In this document: piece by piece, positions 50,475 to 64,000 of the stretch
How the letters are laid out: every line of letters begins with the position of its first letter
Position numbering within the stretch: the first letter of the stretch is position 1
Source of the DNA: Malurus cyaneus samueli
Lineage: Eukaryota > Chordata > Aves > Passeriformes > Maluridae
Direction of reading: 5' to 3'
Assembly: GCA_009741485.1 (NCBI GenBank)
Contig: CM019219.1
Coordinates: 29,013,250-29,077,249, forward strand
Length of the DNA stretch: 64,000 nucleotides
Program-made: the position numbers and the translations under genes
The notes under the pieces: generated by a model
Database searches by the model: none
What the model was told of the DNA's origin: nothing
What the model saw: only the letters and a program-made list of their open reading frames with translations

Positions 50475-50530
50475 CTCTGCCAGTTTTGTTACAGCCACAA
50501 AGATTTTTGTTTCACGCATTTTCTGTCCGT
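50475..50530 (-). other. Second exon-like segment, unidentified
   Basis: On the minus strand a 56-bp open segment lies between a plausible acceptor (pyrimidine-rich tract with a ctaac branch-like word, then aaatccag) and a consensus donor (gcagag|gtgagt). Reading from the acceptor with two carried bases gives GQKMRETKIFVAVTKLAE, ending in phase 0. I recognise no protein family. The phases do not join directly to the segment at 47.5 kb. Chance is a real possibility at this length. Confidence 0.2.
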
Positions 50531-51785
50531 CTGGATTTACAGGTTTGAAAGTTAGGAGGAAAGAACTCTTAATGCTGGCAAAACTAAGTAACTAAACAAG
50601 GCCAAACCTCCACTCAACATTTACAGCTGCAATGGCTGAAGCAGGTCTATTCCTTAACAAAATAAATATAATACAAATCAAACTATGGCCAGATGAGAAA
50701 AGGGCAGTGTGAAAAAAAACACAACATCAAAAGGCATGAACTAAACAACCATAAACTCGTTGTAAAAAAATAGTATTTTATAGGAAAGAAATATCTTTTG
50801 TGAGTAAAGGAATTTAAGACTTAGAAAATATGTGGATTCCATGGACCCAGAAACAGGACAGTAAAGTTCCAGGCAATGTAAGCACAGTATATATATCTGT
50901 ATCTGTATATCTGTCTGTTCTGTAATTCCATAAGTGAAAATGGGTTTAATACAGGAGTTTCTCTTCCCTCTCCCTTTCTGCCCTCCTGCACTGGAAATGC
51001 ACAAGGTCTGCATCTCCCTCCGAGAGGAGTAAGGGAGAAGAGATCCAAAGGCATGGGATTCGTACAGCCAGAGTGGGGTGATACACAAACCCAACCTGAG
51101 TATTTTGTGAAGCAGTGTTACACAGGCTGTTGTAGCTAAGACTGGTTTGAACTGGGCTGGTACCTTTGTGACTGTGCAGAAGGCAGCCCCTGACCCTGGT
51201 GCCCTTCCAAACCTCTTGGCAGCACTGTTGGCACAGCAGCTGCCCCGTTCGTGAGCTCCAAACAGTGCCTGAGGGCAAATAAATCCTATCAATTTATAAT
51301 CAAACTAACAAGAAGCATGCAGAATATAAGAGAGATGAGTAACAGCCCACATGATTTTTCATGCATAAACACTGTCAGACTAATGGAAAATAAGCTTTTA
51401 TGGCTTCTGGAAAGATTAGAAGCTGTAAATACCATATATCTTCAGGCAGGGTTCTCAGACCATCTCCTGTTGTGTTTTCATGAACAGTCTAAACAATACT
51501 CATTCCCAAGGAGATGCCACACTGGGAAGAACGTGTTCCAAGATGAACTGGTTATCAAAGGCCACTGTTCCAGTAAAAGGCAAAAGGGAAGGAACCTGGT
51601 TTCTCTGGGAACTGCCTTGGAGTCTGAGCTGCTCAGCTCTCTATTCATGACTTCAATGAAGGGAAAAAAGAGAATGCTTAATGAACTTACATTTGATACT
51701 GATGTGGAAGAAGGAGGAAATAAGCTAGGAGGCCAGATTTGGAATTAATTACCTGAGAAAAATAGGAAGAAAAGTAGATGCAATG
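50531..51785 (-). other. Presumed CTNNA3 intron, no gene seen
   Basis: No supportable gene. A 183-codon minus-strand frame (50741-51292) and a 165-codon plus-strand frame (51251-51748) have no recognised domain and no flanking exon evidence. A tatctgtatctg microsatellite lies near 50.89-50.92 kb. Confidence 0.5.
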
Positions 51786-51804
51786 AAAAAAAAAAAAAAA
51801 AAAA
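51786..51804. repeat. Poly-A homopolymer (19 A)
   Basis: A run of 19 A is followed by ggatacgtgc. No retroposed body or target-site duplication was recognised beside it. Confidence 0.9.
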
Positions 51805-54800
51805 GGATACGTGCCCTCAGGTAGAAAAATCAAAGACAGAGATATACATGGAGAGTACACAACAGGACACTGAGAGGCACTGAGTTCTAGCGGATCACAA
51901 ATCCATCGGGAATCAGCACCAGCATGCTGCAGAAGAAATGGTAAGGGAAAGTGGCAAATACAGAGGAGAAATAAACACTTCTGCTCTTTTTTACAGTACA
52001 GACTTTTTTTCCCTGTAGGAGTATTCCTGGAAAGGCATAAGACTTCATTTAGAAAAGACAAGAGTGAGTGCCAACAGAATGGACTAGGTTTGGGTTTGCT
52101 CCCTAAGCTTCAGCAGATTCCACTGGAATAAGCACTCAGGCTGCTCCTGCTCAGCCACAGGCACTGATGCACAGGGAAGCTGTGGCACTCCCAGGAGCCT
52201 GGTGTCCAGGGACACCATCCAGTGCCACACATGGCATGGCACGGCAGGCATCGCTCCTGTCAAAGCACCCACTACGCTTCCATACGTGCCCCTGCTCCAA
52301 CACACAATGATAAGACAACCCTGGCTAAAGAAATACTGAAAGTGAAGGCCAGTGCAAAAATCCATGAGATTAGTTAAAGGCTTTACACCCGTGTGGCAGC
52401 AAAAATGGGAACTGAGAATTACTGTTATTTACAGCAATTTTTTTACATCGATACAACTTTATATCAGTCCTATGATTCTTTTTCTGCTCTACTATCTGGA
52501 TACTCATAGTTGAACTCACATTGGGAGTTTTCTTATCTGGGTCATCCTTTTCTCCCCAAGTCCCCCATGCTTTCACCAGCTTTGCAAAATCAAGCCAAGC
52601 TATTATTTAGAAGGCTTTGTTCTACAAGGGACCCAGTCATTTATTTTTGTTGCTCTTCCTTACTGGATTGTGCCAACCAAGACCAAAATACAGCAATCAA
52701 AAATTATCTCAGCACTTCACACAACACAGAAGCAGGATTTTTCCAAGACCATCAGTGACTACCCAATCTCAGTTCTGACAACCATGTCCAAAATTCCCTG
52801 AATTTCACTAAAACCACCATCACTTGTGGTCTCTGAGGAAAACCTGCGTCCTGTGGTAATTTGACAAAGCACTTTTTCCTTTCACCTGGAAAAGACAGCA
52901 GGACTGCACCATGACAAACACAACACCCTTCATCTGTACACTGCTTGGAAAACATATCTGAGGATACATAAACACAAAAGGGACCTTTTCCTAACAATCC
53001 CTGAGTTTTCTTCCTCTGTGTTTGCGTAAATGAAGCAGCAATACAGCTATTTAAATGTGACAAGGACAATACAGGCTATTGTCTAATATTTCTAAGCTCC
53101 CATACTCTATTTTGTCAGCTGAATCAACTTTGTTAGAGAAATCCAGGCACTAAGAATTTGGCTGCAGGGTCAAAGGTGAGCACTGCAAAATAACTGTCAC
53201 TAAAAGCATTTCTGGTCCCCAGTTGTAAAAAGCATAAAAACAGGAAGGAATTCCTGCTCCACAATGTAGTCCCATATAGCAGAGCACTGCTCTGCCATTC
53301 CAATCATAACACCTGTGGAACTGAGAAATCCTGATATAATTCAGAGGAGAAAATGCTGATATTACTTGAGTAGTTACTGATAATAATGTTAACCGTTCAA
53401 GATGCTTCACAGTTTGGAATTGCATCTTACAATAACATGGATGAGAACACAAAGCAGGAGACAGGTGGGAACAGGGAAGGTATGTCAGGAGAGGGGCTCT
53501 ACCTGCAGCCTGAGAGGCAGAAAAGCAGCCGAAACTCTGACTAAATTGTTAAATTACAATTCTGACAAAACTCATCACAGCAACAACAGAATGGGAGAAG
53601 CAAAGCATCAAAGAGGTATGTTTGATCAGGTCTGGCTCTGATCAACTGAATATTCATGTTCAGCAACCCAACACAGCAGTGTCCAGGTGTTTACATACAC
53701 TAGTTAGAGAGATGAAAGTCTAAGAATTGTGGGATCTTCCCACACTTACACTTGAGCACACACAGAGACACCCTTTCCCTTCACTTCTAAATCCCGAAGT
53801 CCAAGTCTTCTCTAAGATGTTTGCAGTTCTCTTGCAACCCTGATGAAATGTATTAATGAAAACACATAATTTCTACCAGTTGAGACCAGCTGCAGGAGGT
53901 ACATATATTAAATAAACAAAGAAAACACCAAATAATTATATACTTTTACCCATATATATAAAAATAACATTGTAAAATTCTCATGGTGATCTAAAGATAA
54001 AAAAAACTTCACAAAACTTGTTGTTCTTACTAAATTATTTTACCAGTGGATTTTACACTGACCTAAAAAAAACCTCAAAAGCCTGTAGTGATGAAAATAG
54101 TGGAAATAAAGGAAACTGTTCTGCAGCAGCTCTCGGCTGAGTATAAACTGCACTTGGATGATGCACCTTGACAAAGATTGCAAGAGAAGGTCAAACATCC
54201 AAGAGTGTCCATCAGTGTGCACGGATCAAATACGGCATTGTCTTAGATGTTCAGCTCCCTAAGTCCATATGAACATAGAAATACTTCTGGTTTTGGTACT
54301 AGTTTGTTAAAAAGAGATTAAATAGTAATAAAAGCAGTGGTTTGCACAACACGGTGCACATGGATAAATTTGATTATGCCTTTTGTAGATCATTGGTATC
54401 CATGAAAGTCAAGTTTAGCTCCAGAGGGAACTGTTTACAGCTGTAACAATTGGCTTCTCCAGTTTGCTGTTTCGCAGCCACTTCTTCCTGTGGCACCAGA
54501 AACCTCTCCCCACATCTCCCTGTGATCTGCTCCTCACACCACATACAAACACTGTTAGTTCAAAGTGAGGGAACACCACAACATTTCAAGCGTTCTGCCA
54601 TCTCAACCAGGCATCAGCTGTATGTCTCTCATTTCTTTTTACTCTCACTATCTCTCAGATACTTCTCCATCTTTATCCGATTCCAAATCCAGCTTTTCAA
54701 AGGACACTTTCATTTCCCAGTCACTAAGGTCAGCAGACCTTACCAGTCATGGGCTTTAATTTGGATGCCTGTTATTTTAATCACTGTTACATACCTACAG

Positions 54801-55960
54801 TTACTGCCTCAGTGATTGCAGGAAAAGTCTCTGTTATTCCCCTCACTGGTCCCCCTTCTCCCGTTTTTTTCTGTTATGAACAGAAATTATCTATAACCTC
54901 TCTAATACATGAAACCACCCCCGAGCCTCACAGACTGTTTCAGCGTTTCTGAACTCTTTCCATGAGCAGAAGCTATTGGGTTCAGAACAAATAACTTTAA
55001 CACTGTAGGCACACGTTAGGCTGTGAATGAGCAGCTCCCCTGCACTCTGACCTGGCTGTGCAGGGAGGGGACACTGCAAGGGACAAGGCAAGGCTCGTCC
55101 TTGTCCAGCACAGCCTGTGCCACCCTGTGGGCACTGCCAGCCTGGCTGCAGCGCTTCTCCAGCCTGTCTCCTGGGAAATCTGCGACAGCAGGCATGGAGG
55201 GCTGGGGCTGTGTGCAATGTGCCTCCAATGTGACCAAGTGCAGCTGCACATCTGCACGCTCCCACAGCACAGAGGTGAACCACAGCCCAGTCATCTCCAA
55301 GGAATCCCACTGCAGAGAGGCCCATCTGCTTCCCACTCCTGTGGGCCATGTGCTCCATTTTCAACAGGAGTCATAACGTGCTCTAGAAAAAGCAGGTCTT
55401 AAGAGCCTGGCAGCAGCAAAAATGCTGTGGGATGGGCACCAATGAAGCAAAATAGGAATGTAAGCACTACGGAGCAAAAACAGAGCAATGCCTCCTAGGT
55501 CAGTCAATATTGCCTTCTCACTATGCTGTAACCTTTAAAAAATGAAAGATTCCCCCTGCTTCTCAAAGTGTATTTTCAGTTCTCCAATCAGAGGAAGCAA
55601 ATAGATTGCTTTGAAAATCACTATTAATGTTTTTTCTTTAACACAATCCAGCCACATCTGCACCAAGACTACTTCCTTAATCTTCTGCAGCATACCTTGC
55701 AGCAAGACCCAAAAGTATCTTCCCATGAGAAGCAGAGCTCTGAGAGGCTCCTCTACCCACAGGACTTCAGAAGCAGTTCTTTTAGGGCAAAAGAAATGTA
55801 TATTCCTGGCTGCAGCAGCAAACTGGGCGAACTGGCAAAGCTGCTGAATAGGAAGCAATACCATAGGAATTGGTACAATAGGAAGGGAGGCCATGCCATG
55901 GTCACCACTGCCTCAGGCACCCCCAGCTCGGCACAGGGAGCCTCTGCACACCCCTCCTTG
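51805..55960. other. Presumed CTNNA3 intron, no gene seen
   Basis: No supportable gene. A GC-richer block at 55.0-55.35 kb gives overlapping frames in four registers, a composition effect. Confidence 0.5.
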
Positions 55961-56142
55961 ACCACCCCACAACACCCTTGGCACTCTGTGCCTCCTTCAC
56001 CACCCCACACACCCTTGGCACTCTGTGCCTCCTTCACCACCCCACAACACCCTTGGCACTCTGTGCCTCCTTCACCACCCCACAACACCCTTGGCACTCT
56101 GTGCCTCCTTCACCACCCCACACACCCTTGGCACTCTGTGCT
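55961..56142. repeat. C-rich 36-38-bp minisatellite, 5 copies
   Basis: There are five tandem copies of a unit starting acccttggcactctgtgcc, followed by tccttcaccaccccacaac. The second and fifth copies lack two bases (cacacaccc instead of cacaacaccc). Copies are otherwise nearly identical, so expansion was recent. The array lies in presumed intron and is open in several frames by chance. Confidence 0.95.
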
Positions 56143-59100
56143 GACTCAGCACAATCCCCTTCCCTCTCCCATCACCACCTACAATACACTCCTGACTGCA
56201 GGGTTTGTCATGGCACTGGGACACCCATTCCCAGAGGACTCTCCCTGCCCACCTCAAACACCTCAACACCCCGTGCTCGTGGCCAGCCCAGGCTGCCATG
56301 TGCCAGCCCTTTGCTGTTACCATGGGCTATTAGCAAGCGTATTTCCCATCCCTCATGCCCACAAGCTGTTCATCAACAGCTTCCAAACACTACTTGAAAG
56401 AACAAGAGCTCCCAGTGGGACAATTCTAATTTTGACTACCCAGAATGTCACAACAATGGAATCAGACTTCTGAAAAACCCATGGAAAAATACAAGTTAAT
56501 ACCAAAGTCTGATTAAAAAACTCACCTGGGCTACCAATAAACTACTAACATTTTTGCTCAAAAAGATGGATTTGGCTAAGAGAATATTACATTACTGCAA
56601 AACTGCCTTTCAAGTGTCCAACTTGTGTTTTGCAAAGAAAAAGACCACAATTATAAAATATGCTGCAACTACAATAAATGCATTTTAAAATGAATGAAGT
56701 TTAGGATGCACAACATGAGAATGAAAGAATTTTTTGCAGATAAGGAGTCAGTTTTCTGGTTTTTCAATTACTGTATCTTTTATACTACTATGACTCTATC
56801 AAGTTTTCAAGTTTCATCTTCAGAAAAGACTGGCAATTTTTCCAGACTGCAATATTTCCCAAAGGGAGCAATAAAGCTATGCCCTCTGCATACCATTCAT
56901 TATGAACTCAACAGCAACTGGAATTAAGGGGGCTACTGAACCTAGAGAGGAACCAAACCAAGACCAACAGAACCAAAATGCTGCACACCAGACCTGTCAT
57001 GATAGGCTCAAAGTTGGTAGTGGAAGACAATAAAACTCACCTTTCAAAATGAATTCGCTCTTCTAACAGAGTTATATTTTAGAATCTTTCAGAAAACTGT
57101 CCTCACACTATTTGTTTTTTTAAAAAAAAACACACTTTCAGTGCTGCAAACTGAAACTGATGGCATGATCTATAATGTAATTAAAACATTTTGTAGTAAA
57201 AAAGGAGCAAAATACTCATCAAAGATGTGCATTTGATGTTATATATGCACCTAGCACATCTGCTATGCCACTGGGACAGATGTTTATTAATATGGATATC
57301 TGATCATATTGCTACACTGCTAATGGCTCAGTAATCCATCTTCTAAATACCACACAAGTTTCTGATTATATGCAGAACCAATTATCAAAATATTTCCCCC
57401 AAAAAAAATCCTTCTTTAGTGCTAAGGCCTGTGAAAAGCACCATTATCTTGCAGTTTGGTTGCAACAACAGGGTACAATAGTTACAAGTGTTGTGTTTAT
57501 AATAAGTACATTGTATGAAAGGCTTAAAGTCACTCCCTTTCACACGGTAACTAAACCAAAACTTCAGACTCTCAGGATTAGAAAATCTCCTTTCCTCTTG
57601 CCACAATACTACAGAGCAGACCCTTACCTGCTTTACTGGTTTGTTGTAGCGAGAGAGTTTAGACAATTAGACAATTCAGTTAATTACTGAAGTATTTGGC
57701 ATCAGCTGAACATCAGTGTTTTTAAGATTTCTCAAACTGCATAAATAATGACCATTTATTAAAGATAATACCCTTTTCTAACATCCCAGCATTTAATTAC
57801 TGATGTCATTACACATTTATACTCATCTTTACTGTGCACATATTGTCTCATGAACGCTCCTCCTAATTTCTAAGCCCTTACAGATGAAGTTTACTTCACT
57901 GCAAGTTCACTAGAGAGGAAAAAGTACCTGGCTTTAAAATGCAAAGAGGAAACTACTTGGAGACTCTCAGAACAAAAATATCTACTTTGCATAATGACAA
58001 AGAACAGTCTCAGAGACACACAGAAATGCACTTTCTTTGTAGTTCATCAATTTGATACATGCCTTGCCCATACTTTGGGAAAAAAAGTAAATTCTCATTT
58101 ATATGGCTGACTCAGAGTTATCAACAGCCCTACAGTACCAAAGGAAAAGGGTTATGATGTTCCCATCCTCCCAAAACTCCATTTTTCATGGTGGGCTCTC
58201 CTCATTGTTCTGCTTACATAAACATAGTGTAACGTAGACACTGCGTGAATGAAATTTGTATTGTCACCCTCAAGCATTCAAATATCATGAGTCAGGCTCC
58301 AGAATACCATAAGACTGGAATAAAAACCATGAGAATTAAAATAATACATCTGCAGCTCTTTGTATTTACTTTCTGTTTTCTGAGCCTTCAGGGGTCCCAT
58401 TTTCAGGATTTGCTCAGCAACCATGAAACTTAATTAAAAAATGCTGGAGGTAGGCGAGTTTCTCCTACAATAACAAATCTCAAGTGCCAAGACACGAATA
58501 ATACACACACAAAGATTTTTAATAATGTTCTGAGTTATCAGCACTGACATTATATGAATCTAAGAAATGAGCAGTTAAAACATGGAAGGTCTTAATTTCT
58601 ACCTGCTCATCAAATGGCAGTGAGGAAACTTTCCTGCAGCCACACGGTGGTGAGAGAATTGGGGAAATGAGGAAAATACTGGCACTGGGTAGAATCCATC
58701 AGTGATGCCAAAAACACCCTCAAAAAAACAGCCCAGAGCAAATACATGGGAAAAGCTGTTACAATGGGTGCTGCTTGCTAGAAGGGCCTTTGGCATCCAG
58801 TGCTGTCTCTTACAGTGTTTACAATGCTTTCCCTCTCCACCCTTTTAACAACGAGGAATTTGCTACAGCCTGGCAATCACACAGCATCCATTGTTCCTGC
58901 TGCAGAATGCTGGGGGAGAAAGCGATTGCCTTCCCCACAGTGCTGCAAGAGCTCAGCTGCTGAACGGCCTGGATGAGAGACTGCAAACTGCAGGCAGGGC
59001 TGGGGGCTCACACAGGTCATTCCTTACTGTGTTGGACTGCCTGGTGCAGCCTCAGCACGACAGGCCACTCCTGATTACACTAATTAGGTACTTCAACTTT

Positions 59101-62100
59101 TTTTTAACAACCAGGGAAGCAGGAGGGTTTTCTAAAGGGACACACAGTTTCTGCAGAAAATTGTATTAATACAATTGACACAATTCATTCAGGCAAATTC
59201 CTTGTCATGAGCATCAATGTCACCGTCAATTTTGCTGTGTCAAGATAAAATAATTTGAAAACATGTTTGGCACAGGCTCTCCACTGAATGAAACTTTTTC
59301 TTGTGTCATGGTAGGTAAAATTTCCTAGGATGAAAGGGGGAAGGGTGCATTTAGGCTGAATAAAACATACCCAAAAAATAACGGGCTAGTCCTGAATAAA
59401 AACACCATCTAATTTTTCTATCAGTATTAAACCACACTTTTTCCTAAGGCTTAGGATTATAGCTGCAGCTTGTTTCCTCAAGCCTACAAGACTTCAAATT
59501 GAAGAGAATTCCTGGAATAAGCTACTGCCTTGGCAGGGAATGCAGTACAGACAACTGCTTGTTCACTGAAATCCTGACAAAATCTTGAGGTTTTCTGCTG
59601 CTGAGACAGCAAAGATGTGAAGAGTGGCCCGGAGTAACTTACTGAGGACTTCCCTCTACAACATCCCCATCATCATTCCTCCTCCCACCCTCCTTCTGCT
59701 TGGTTTACCAACCGCCAGAAGCCAGGGTGAGACCTTACTGGAGTGATTCTCCCTTGGGAATGTGGGATGAATGTTCCCAATGCCAACAAGGGGCTGCTGC
59801 TCAACTAGCCAGACAGCCCCTGAGAGCTTTGGCAACCTGGGGCTTCAGGACCTGCCCCACTGAGGACAGCAAGTGCTCTTGCAGAGAATCTGATGGACTG
59901 GTCGTCTTTCCCTTTGAGGAAAAAACAAACAAAAAAATCTAACAGCTAGTTTAAAAAGAAAATGAAAAGTAAGTAACTCATTGACTCTTAATAATCCAGG
60001 CTGAACTGCTGGTTCCAAGTGCAAAGTTCTGGCTTGTGCAGAGGAAAGCTGCAAAAACCTCACGTGGAAAACAGAACATTCCTGACACGGCTAAATGGCA
60101 ATGATTGATCCGGATAGGACCTGCACATTTAAAGCCCTGAACATTTGGAAACAAACATGTTTTAGGCACAAATGCAAAATTAAAGGCAATACTGCTTGGA
60201 TGCCTGCAGTAGCCCTTCAGCAGCAGTAACTCCCTTGGCAGCAGCTCCTTCCTGCCATTCCCTGTTTCAAACCCACACCATGCCAATCCCTCGGTGTAAC
60301 ACAGCACTGAGCTCTCGCAGTTCCTGCTAACAGATGTCCAGCATCTGGTGTCTGCAGCTCCTGCCTTCCCCTACAAGCCCTGAGAACCCTTTAAGGAAAT
60401 CACTTTTAGAATATTCATGTTATCCTCATCTGCTGCCTCCGACTGGCCCACTTGAGAAGCTATATAGACACAGAGCAGGCAGCAGTACTGAAGACATTCC
60501 AGAGAGAGAAACAGAGCCAGGCATATTCGGTACAGAAACCTCGAAGCACTAAATTAACTGGGACCCATGATCTGTTTATAACTACTGAGGAAAGGAAGTT
60601 AGTGAAGAGCATTACCATATGTCTAGCAATTACCACAGGCCCATACATACTCAAGAGGCTTCTCAGCCACTAAATACGCCGCTCTACATAGATGGATTCG
60701 GCCAACAGGAAAAAGATGTTTAAAACAAGCAGAAAAATTAGAAATAAACTACTGTTTAATGCTAAAAATAAGTCTAAGGTGTTAGCACAAATGGCCAAGT
60801 CTTCCCAATTTTAGACCTAGCTTTCACAGTTTACTTTCAGCTCCAGGGAGAGAGAGACTCGCCTCAGGACAGCAACAGAACTTGTGATCAAGTCATCCAG
60901 GGGGAAGTGGGAAGCTGATCTGAACAGTGAGAAGCAGGAACTACATTGCTGTTTCCTCCTCTAACACTGCACTGATCAGAGCACACTGTCTCCTCCACAG
61001 GAACACTCATTCCTGGGGTAGGCCTACAGGAAGATGTGGGCTCACAATACCCCTCCCCCTTTACAGCTCTGTTTTTTATTTTATTTGTTTTGCTTCTCAG
61101 TATATTGAGGACCTGTGGCCTCTCCATCAACCTAAAGAAAACCTCAATGACAGTGTCAGCTACTTATTTTAGGGGAGTAATAGAGGTGCCTGTGTAGGGA
61201 TGAGCTCAATGGTCTATAACAGAAATTTGACTCCATAGGTATCTTTAAACAAACAGTAGGTTTGCCATGAAATGCAGTAGCCCTTCTGAACTCTGAAACT
61301 CCTTCCATGAGCTCTCATTCACCCCAGATACCCTGGACAGTGCCACTCCTTCCCTCTGCCATAAAAGGATTATGTGATCCCCTACTCCCTAGCAGTAACC
61401 ATAGCTCTCCGATGACCTCAACAGTGCAGGATTGAGACAGAAAATACCATGAAAGGATATCTTATGTTTGCCATCTGCCATGCAGATCCCTCTACGTTTC
61501 TGCCTTTAGCCATCTTCTTACCAGCTCCGGGGTTGGCTTAGAGACTCACTAAGGGACCCTCTTCCTGTCCTTCCATCCTGTGCCTTGTGTGACAATAAGG
61601 CAGGAGGATGGAGAGGCAAATCTGTTTGCTTTATAAGCAGCCATACTACAGCTAAATCCAAGGTGTACTGAGAGGTGCTGAATGCCTCTACCAGTGCCAT
61701 CTTATGGAGAAAGGCAGCTTTGATCCCCAAAAGTACCCAAACAGCAGCTGCCCAAGTACTGAACAGAAAACCCTGTGTTAAAAAACGCCATAGAGTGCTG
61801 GAAGTAAAATGTGTGGAAACCATTGGCAGGCTGTGTGAACTGTGAAAGGTCCTGGTTTAATTAAAAAAGGTTGGAACAGACTCAGTCATAATTTCAGCAG
61901 AAAAGAGCAGTTCAGCACTGTTTCTGTTGTTCACCATGCTCCCAAGGTGAACATTTGTGCCTAGTTTTTCTCAGAAATATGCATCCCCAAAAAGAAAACT
62001 AAACTAAAATATTACAAAATAAAATTAATTACATAGGAAATACAGTAAGATTTCTTACAATCCTGCAGCTTCTGGGAACAGTTCTATTTTATGAGATGGC

Positions 62101-64000
62101 AACCCCATCCTAGCCTGACTCTTTGCCATAAAGAAACAAAAGGTTCTATCCTGCGGAAATTATTTTCTGTGGGTTGATCACTCAGAGAGAAATAAGATTT
62201 GGTAGGGTGAAAAGAGGGATGAGAAACAACACAGGGGATGTGATTCTGGAAAAACAAAAGCCTCTGTGCTTCATCTGCACAGAAAAGGGTGACTACAGCA
62301 AGTGGTCTAGGAACCCAGTCTAGGGTAAGAGGGGAAATTAATAACAAAATGATCATTTAGGAAAAACTGAAGGAATAGACTTCAGTAGAGGAAATTCTGA
62401 CCGTACTCTTTCTCCTAGCATAAAATGTGCTTCTGGCATCTCAAACAACCCAAGGCACACATCCAGTCTGGAGAGCCTGCAGCTGATCTGGATACAGCTG
62501 AGTACCACACCAGCCTGATTTTCAGGGTATGCTGTGCCTTCACCTCAGCTCCACAATGATATGAGTCATCCAGAACACAAAGAAACAAAACCTCATTTAT
62601 CTCCCTTGCTTAGGACTTACTGTACATGTGAAGGTAGAAGAAGATAGTTTATATTACAAAATCTCCTTGCTTTGAATCTCCTTGATACACAAAATTAGTA
62701 GCATAGCTAAGGGAAAAGAAGCAGGGGAAAGATGGCAGGGAATTATTCCTTTCTGCAGACTGCCCACTTGCCTCCCCAGCCACATCAGAGTGGCAGCCCA
62801 GACACCACCACCCCTTTAAAGGAGTCATCTCAGCCAGGCAGCCACAAGCAACCCCTGGAGGCGTGTCAGCAAATTATGGTCACCAGCTCTGCGAAGCCTA
62901 TTCAGCCTCCAAAGCAATTCCCACTGATCTGTTCCCTTTCTGTTTCACCACCTGCCATCACTACTCGTTTTTGTCTCTCCATTAGGTACTGTCTTCTGTA
63001 TTACCAAGCTCACAAACCCTGCAGTGACAAGTAACTCCAGGCTTGTTTCACCAGCCTGGTCAAGAGTGCAGTGACTGCCATATATCCATTCTTGGACAAG
63101 AAATTGTCAACAGAAACTTGGGTGTACATCATACTACGAACATGACTGACCTCTTGCAGAAGGCAGCAAAACTTTCATCTGAATCAGCAATAGAAAGAAA
63201 AAGTAACTAATATTTTATGTCAAATTTCTGGTTGTAATTGATTCACTGCTCTGCCTACCCTTCCAGTGATGGGGCTGATAACTGCAAAAGTTTCCAGTCT
63301 TGTTTCTTGGAAGCCCTCCAAAGGTTTAAGCTTGTAACTTCTGCTAATTAATTCAGGAGAAACCTGAACATATGGTGTTATAGCCAAAAATATATAGCAT
63401 GTACAAAATATAGCAAACAAATCCCATAAAAATAGGCCTATATTTTAGGGGGTAAAAAGCAGGAAGAGAGGTGCTTTGCCTTTTTAATGACTGCTTTTTT
63501 ATTTTCCTAGGAGACACTGCTGGGTGCTCTCACCCAACAACAGCTTGAGCAAAATAAACATAAAAACAGGACTTGCATCAAGACACTGAAGCTCAAAAGC
63601 AGGTTCTGTGACGTACCTTTGGAGAATGCCACAGAATTGTCACTTCCCTGAGCACTGTCTTAAGAACAGTGATTACTGATCAACACCTCTTATCCAGTAT
63701 CCCATATGATCTTGGTTTCCCATTCTGGGTGGGCCTGAGCCACAGGAATGGCCTGAGAAGCGGCTCTGCTGTGCCTGGTGCCACGGCCCCAGGGTCCCAA
63801 TGGCCTCCCAGGCTCCAGTGGGCCCCCCAGCCCAGTGTCACAGGTAGAGCTGCCCCTGCCCTGCCAGCAGCTGCTCTCCCAGACCAGGGATACGCTCTGT
63901 GCCCCTCAGGGGACCATGGAGCCGCCCCGCTCCCCGTGGCTGGGACTGCCACCCTGATGAGCTGAGCAGTGCTCGGGGCAAGCTGTGTATGTACTGGGAT
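56143..64000. other. Presumed upstream CTNNA3 intron, no gene seen
   Basis: No supportable gene to the right edge. I looked on the minus strand for the preceding alpha-catenin exon (WDD...MCMIMMEMTDFTR) and did not find it. The last 280 bp (63.72-64.0 kb) are GC-rich but contain few CpGs and no clear promoter signal. A minus-strand donor-like site at 57.63 kb (agcag|gtaagg) has only about a dozen open codons before it. Confidence 0.5.

Noticed and set aside
50741..51292. 183-codon minus-strand frame as a gene
   Set aside because: No recognised domain. It ends in low-complexity Leu/Tyr/Ile sequence, and overlapping frames exist in other registers.
55697..56473. 258-codon plus-strand frame
   Set aside because: It is kept open by the C-rich minisatellite and flanking proline-rich composition. 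No domain or splice support.
57385..57666. Minus-strand exon ending in agcag|gtaagg at 57.63 kb
   Set aside because: The donor looks good, but only about a dozen codons precede it before a stop and there is no convincing acceptor.
63720..64000. CpG-island promoter at the right edge
   Set aside because: It is GC-rich but has few CpGs and shows no first-exon or core-promoter pattern within the window.

Overview
This is a vertebrate nuclear window, most likely from a bird. Exons of alpha-T-catenin (CTNNA3) are split by long introns. An avian-type CR1 LINE 3' fragment and a possible avian endogenous-retrovirus LTR fragment are present, and otherwise transposon density is low. There is no bacterial, plasmid or phage-like organisation. 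Almost all longer open frames are chance, and the longest ones come from a minisatellite whose 33-bp period is a multiple of three.

Layout, left to right. Positions 1 to about 30.8 kb lie downstream of the only recognised gene and hold no gene I can support. They contain a possible CR1 tail (8.03 kb), a probable LTR fragment (9.44 kb), a 21-T run (10.96 kb), an approximately 18-copy GC-rich 33-bp minisatellite (24.11-24.70 kb), a clear CR1 fragment (26.09-26.29 kb) and a patch of ambiguous bases (26.67-26.72 kb).

From about 30.86 to 45.81 kb the minus strand carries the 3' end of CTNNA3: a candidate 3' UTR and three coding exons. Gene order runs from 45.8 kb, through 42.7 kb, to the stop at 31.575 kb. 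The exons join in phase (2, 0, 0) and encode 35, 45 and 94 whole codons. Together they make the distal part of the F-actin-binding domain and the basic C-terminal tail. The exon that should precede them (ending MTDFTR in the family) was not found, so everything from 45.8 kb to the right edge is read as intron. That intron holds two exon-like segments of unknown identity and a 38-bp minisatellite.

The most unusual object is a roughly 1.9-kb satellite (39.41-41.31 kb) in the last CTNNA3 intron. It is built from 10-bp monomers arranged largely as 30-bp trimers. It reverses orientation internally, with a near-perfect palindrome centred at about 40.95 kb and a 70-bp orientation-switch junction present twice, 536 bp apart. 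The edges grade into degenerate GACAG/GATAG-rich sequence. No complete new biological system, such as an operon or defence locus, is visible.
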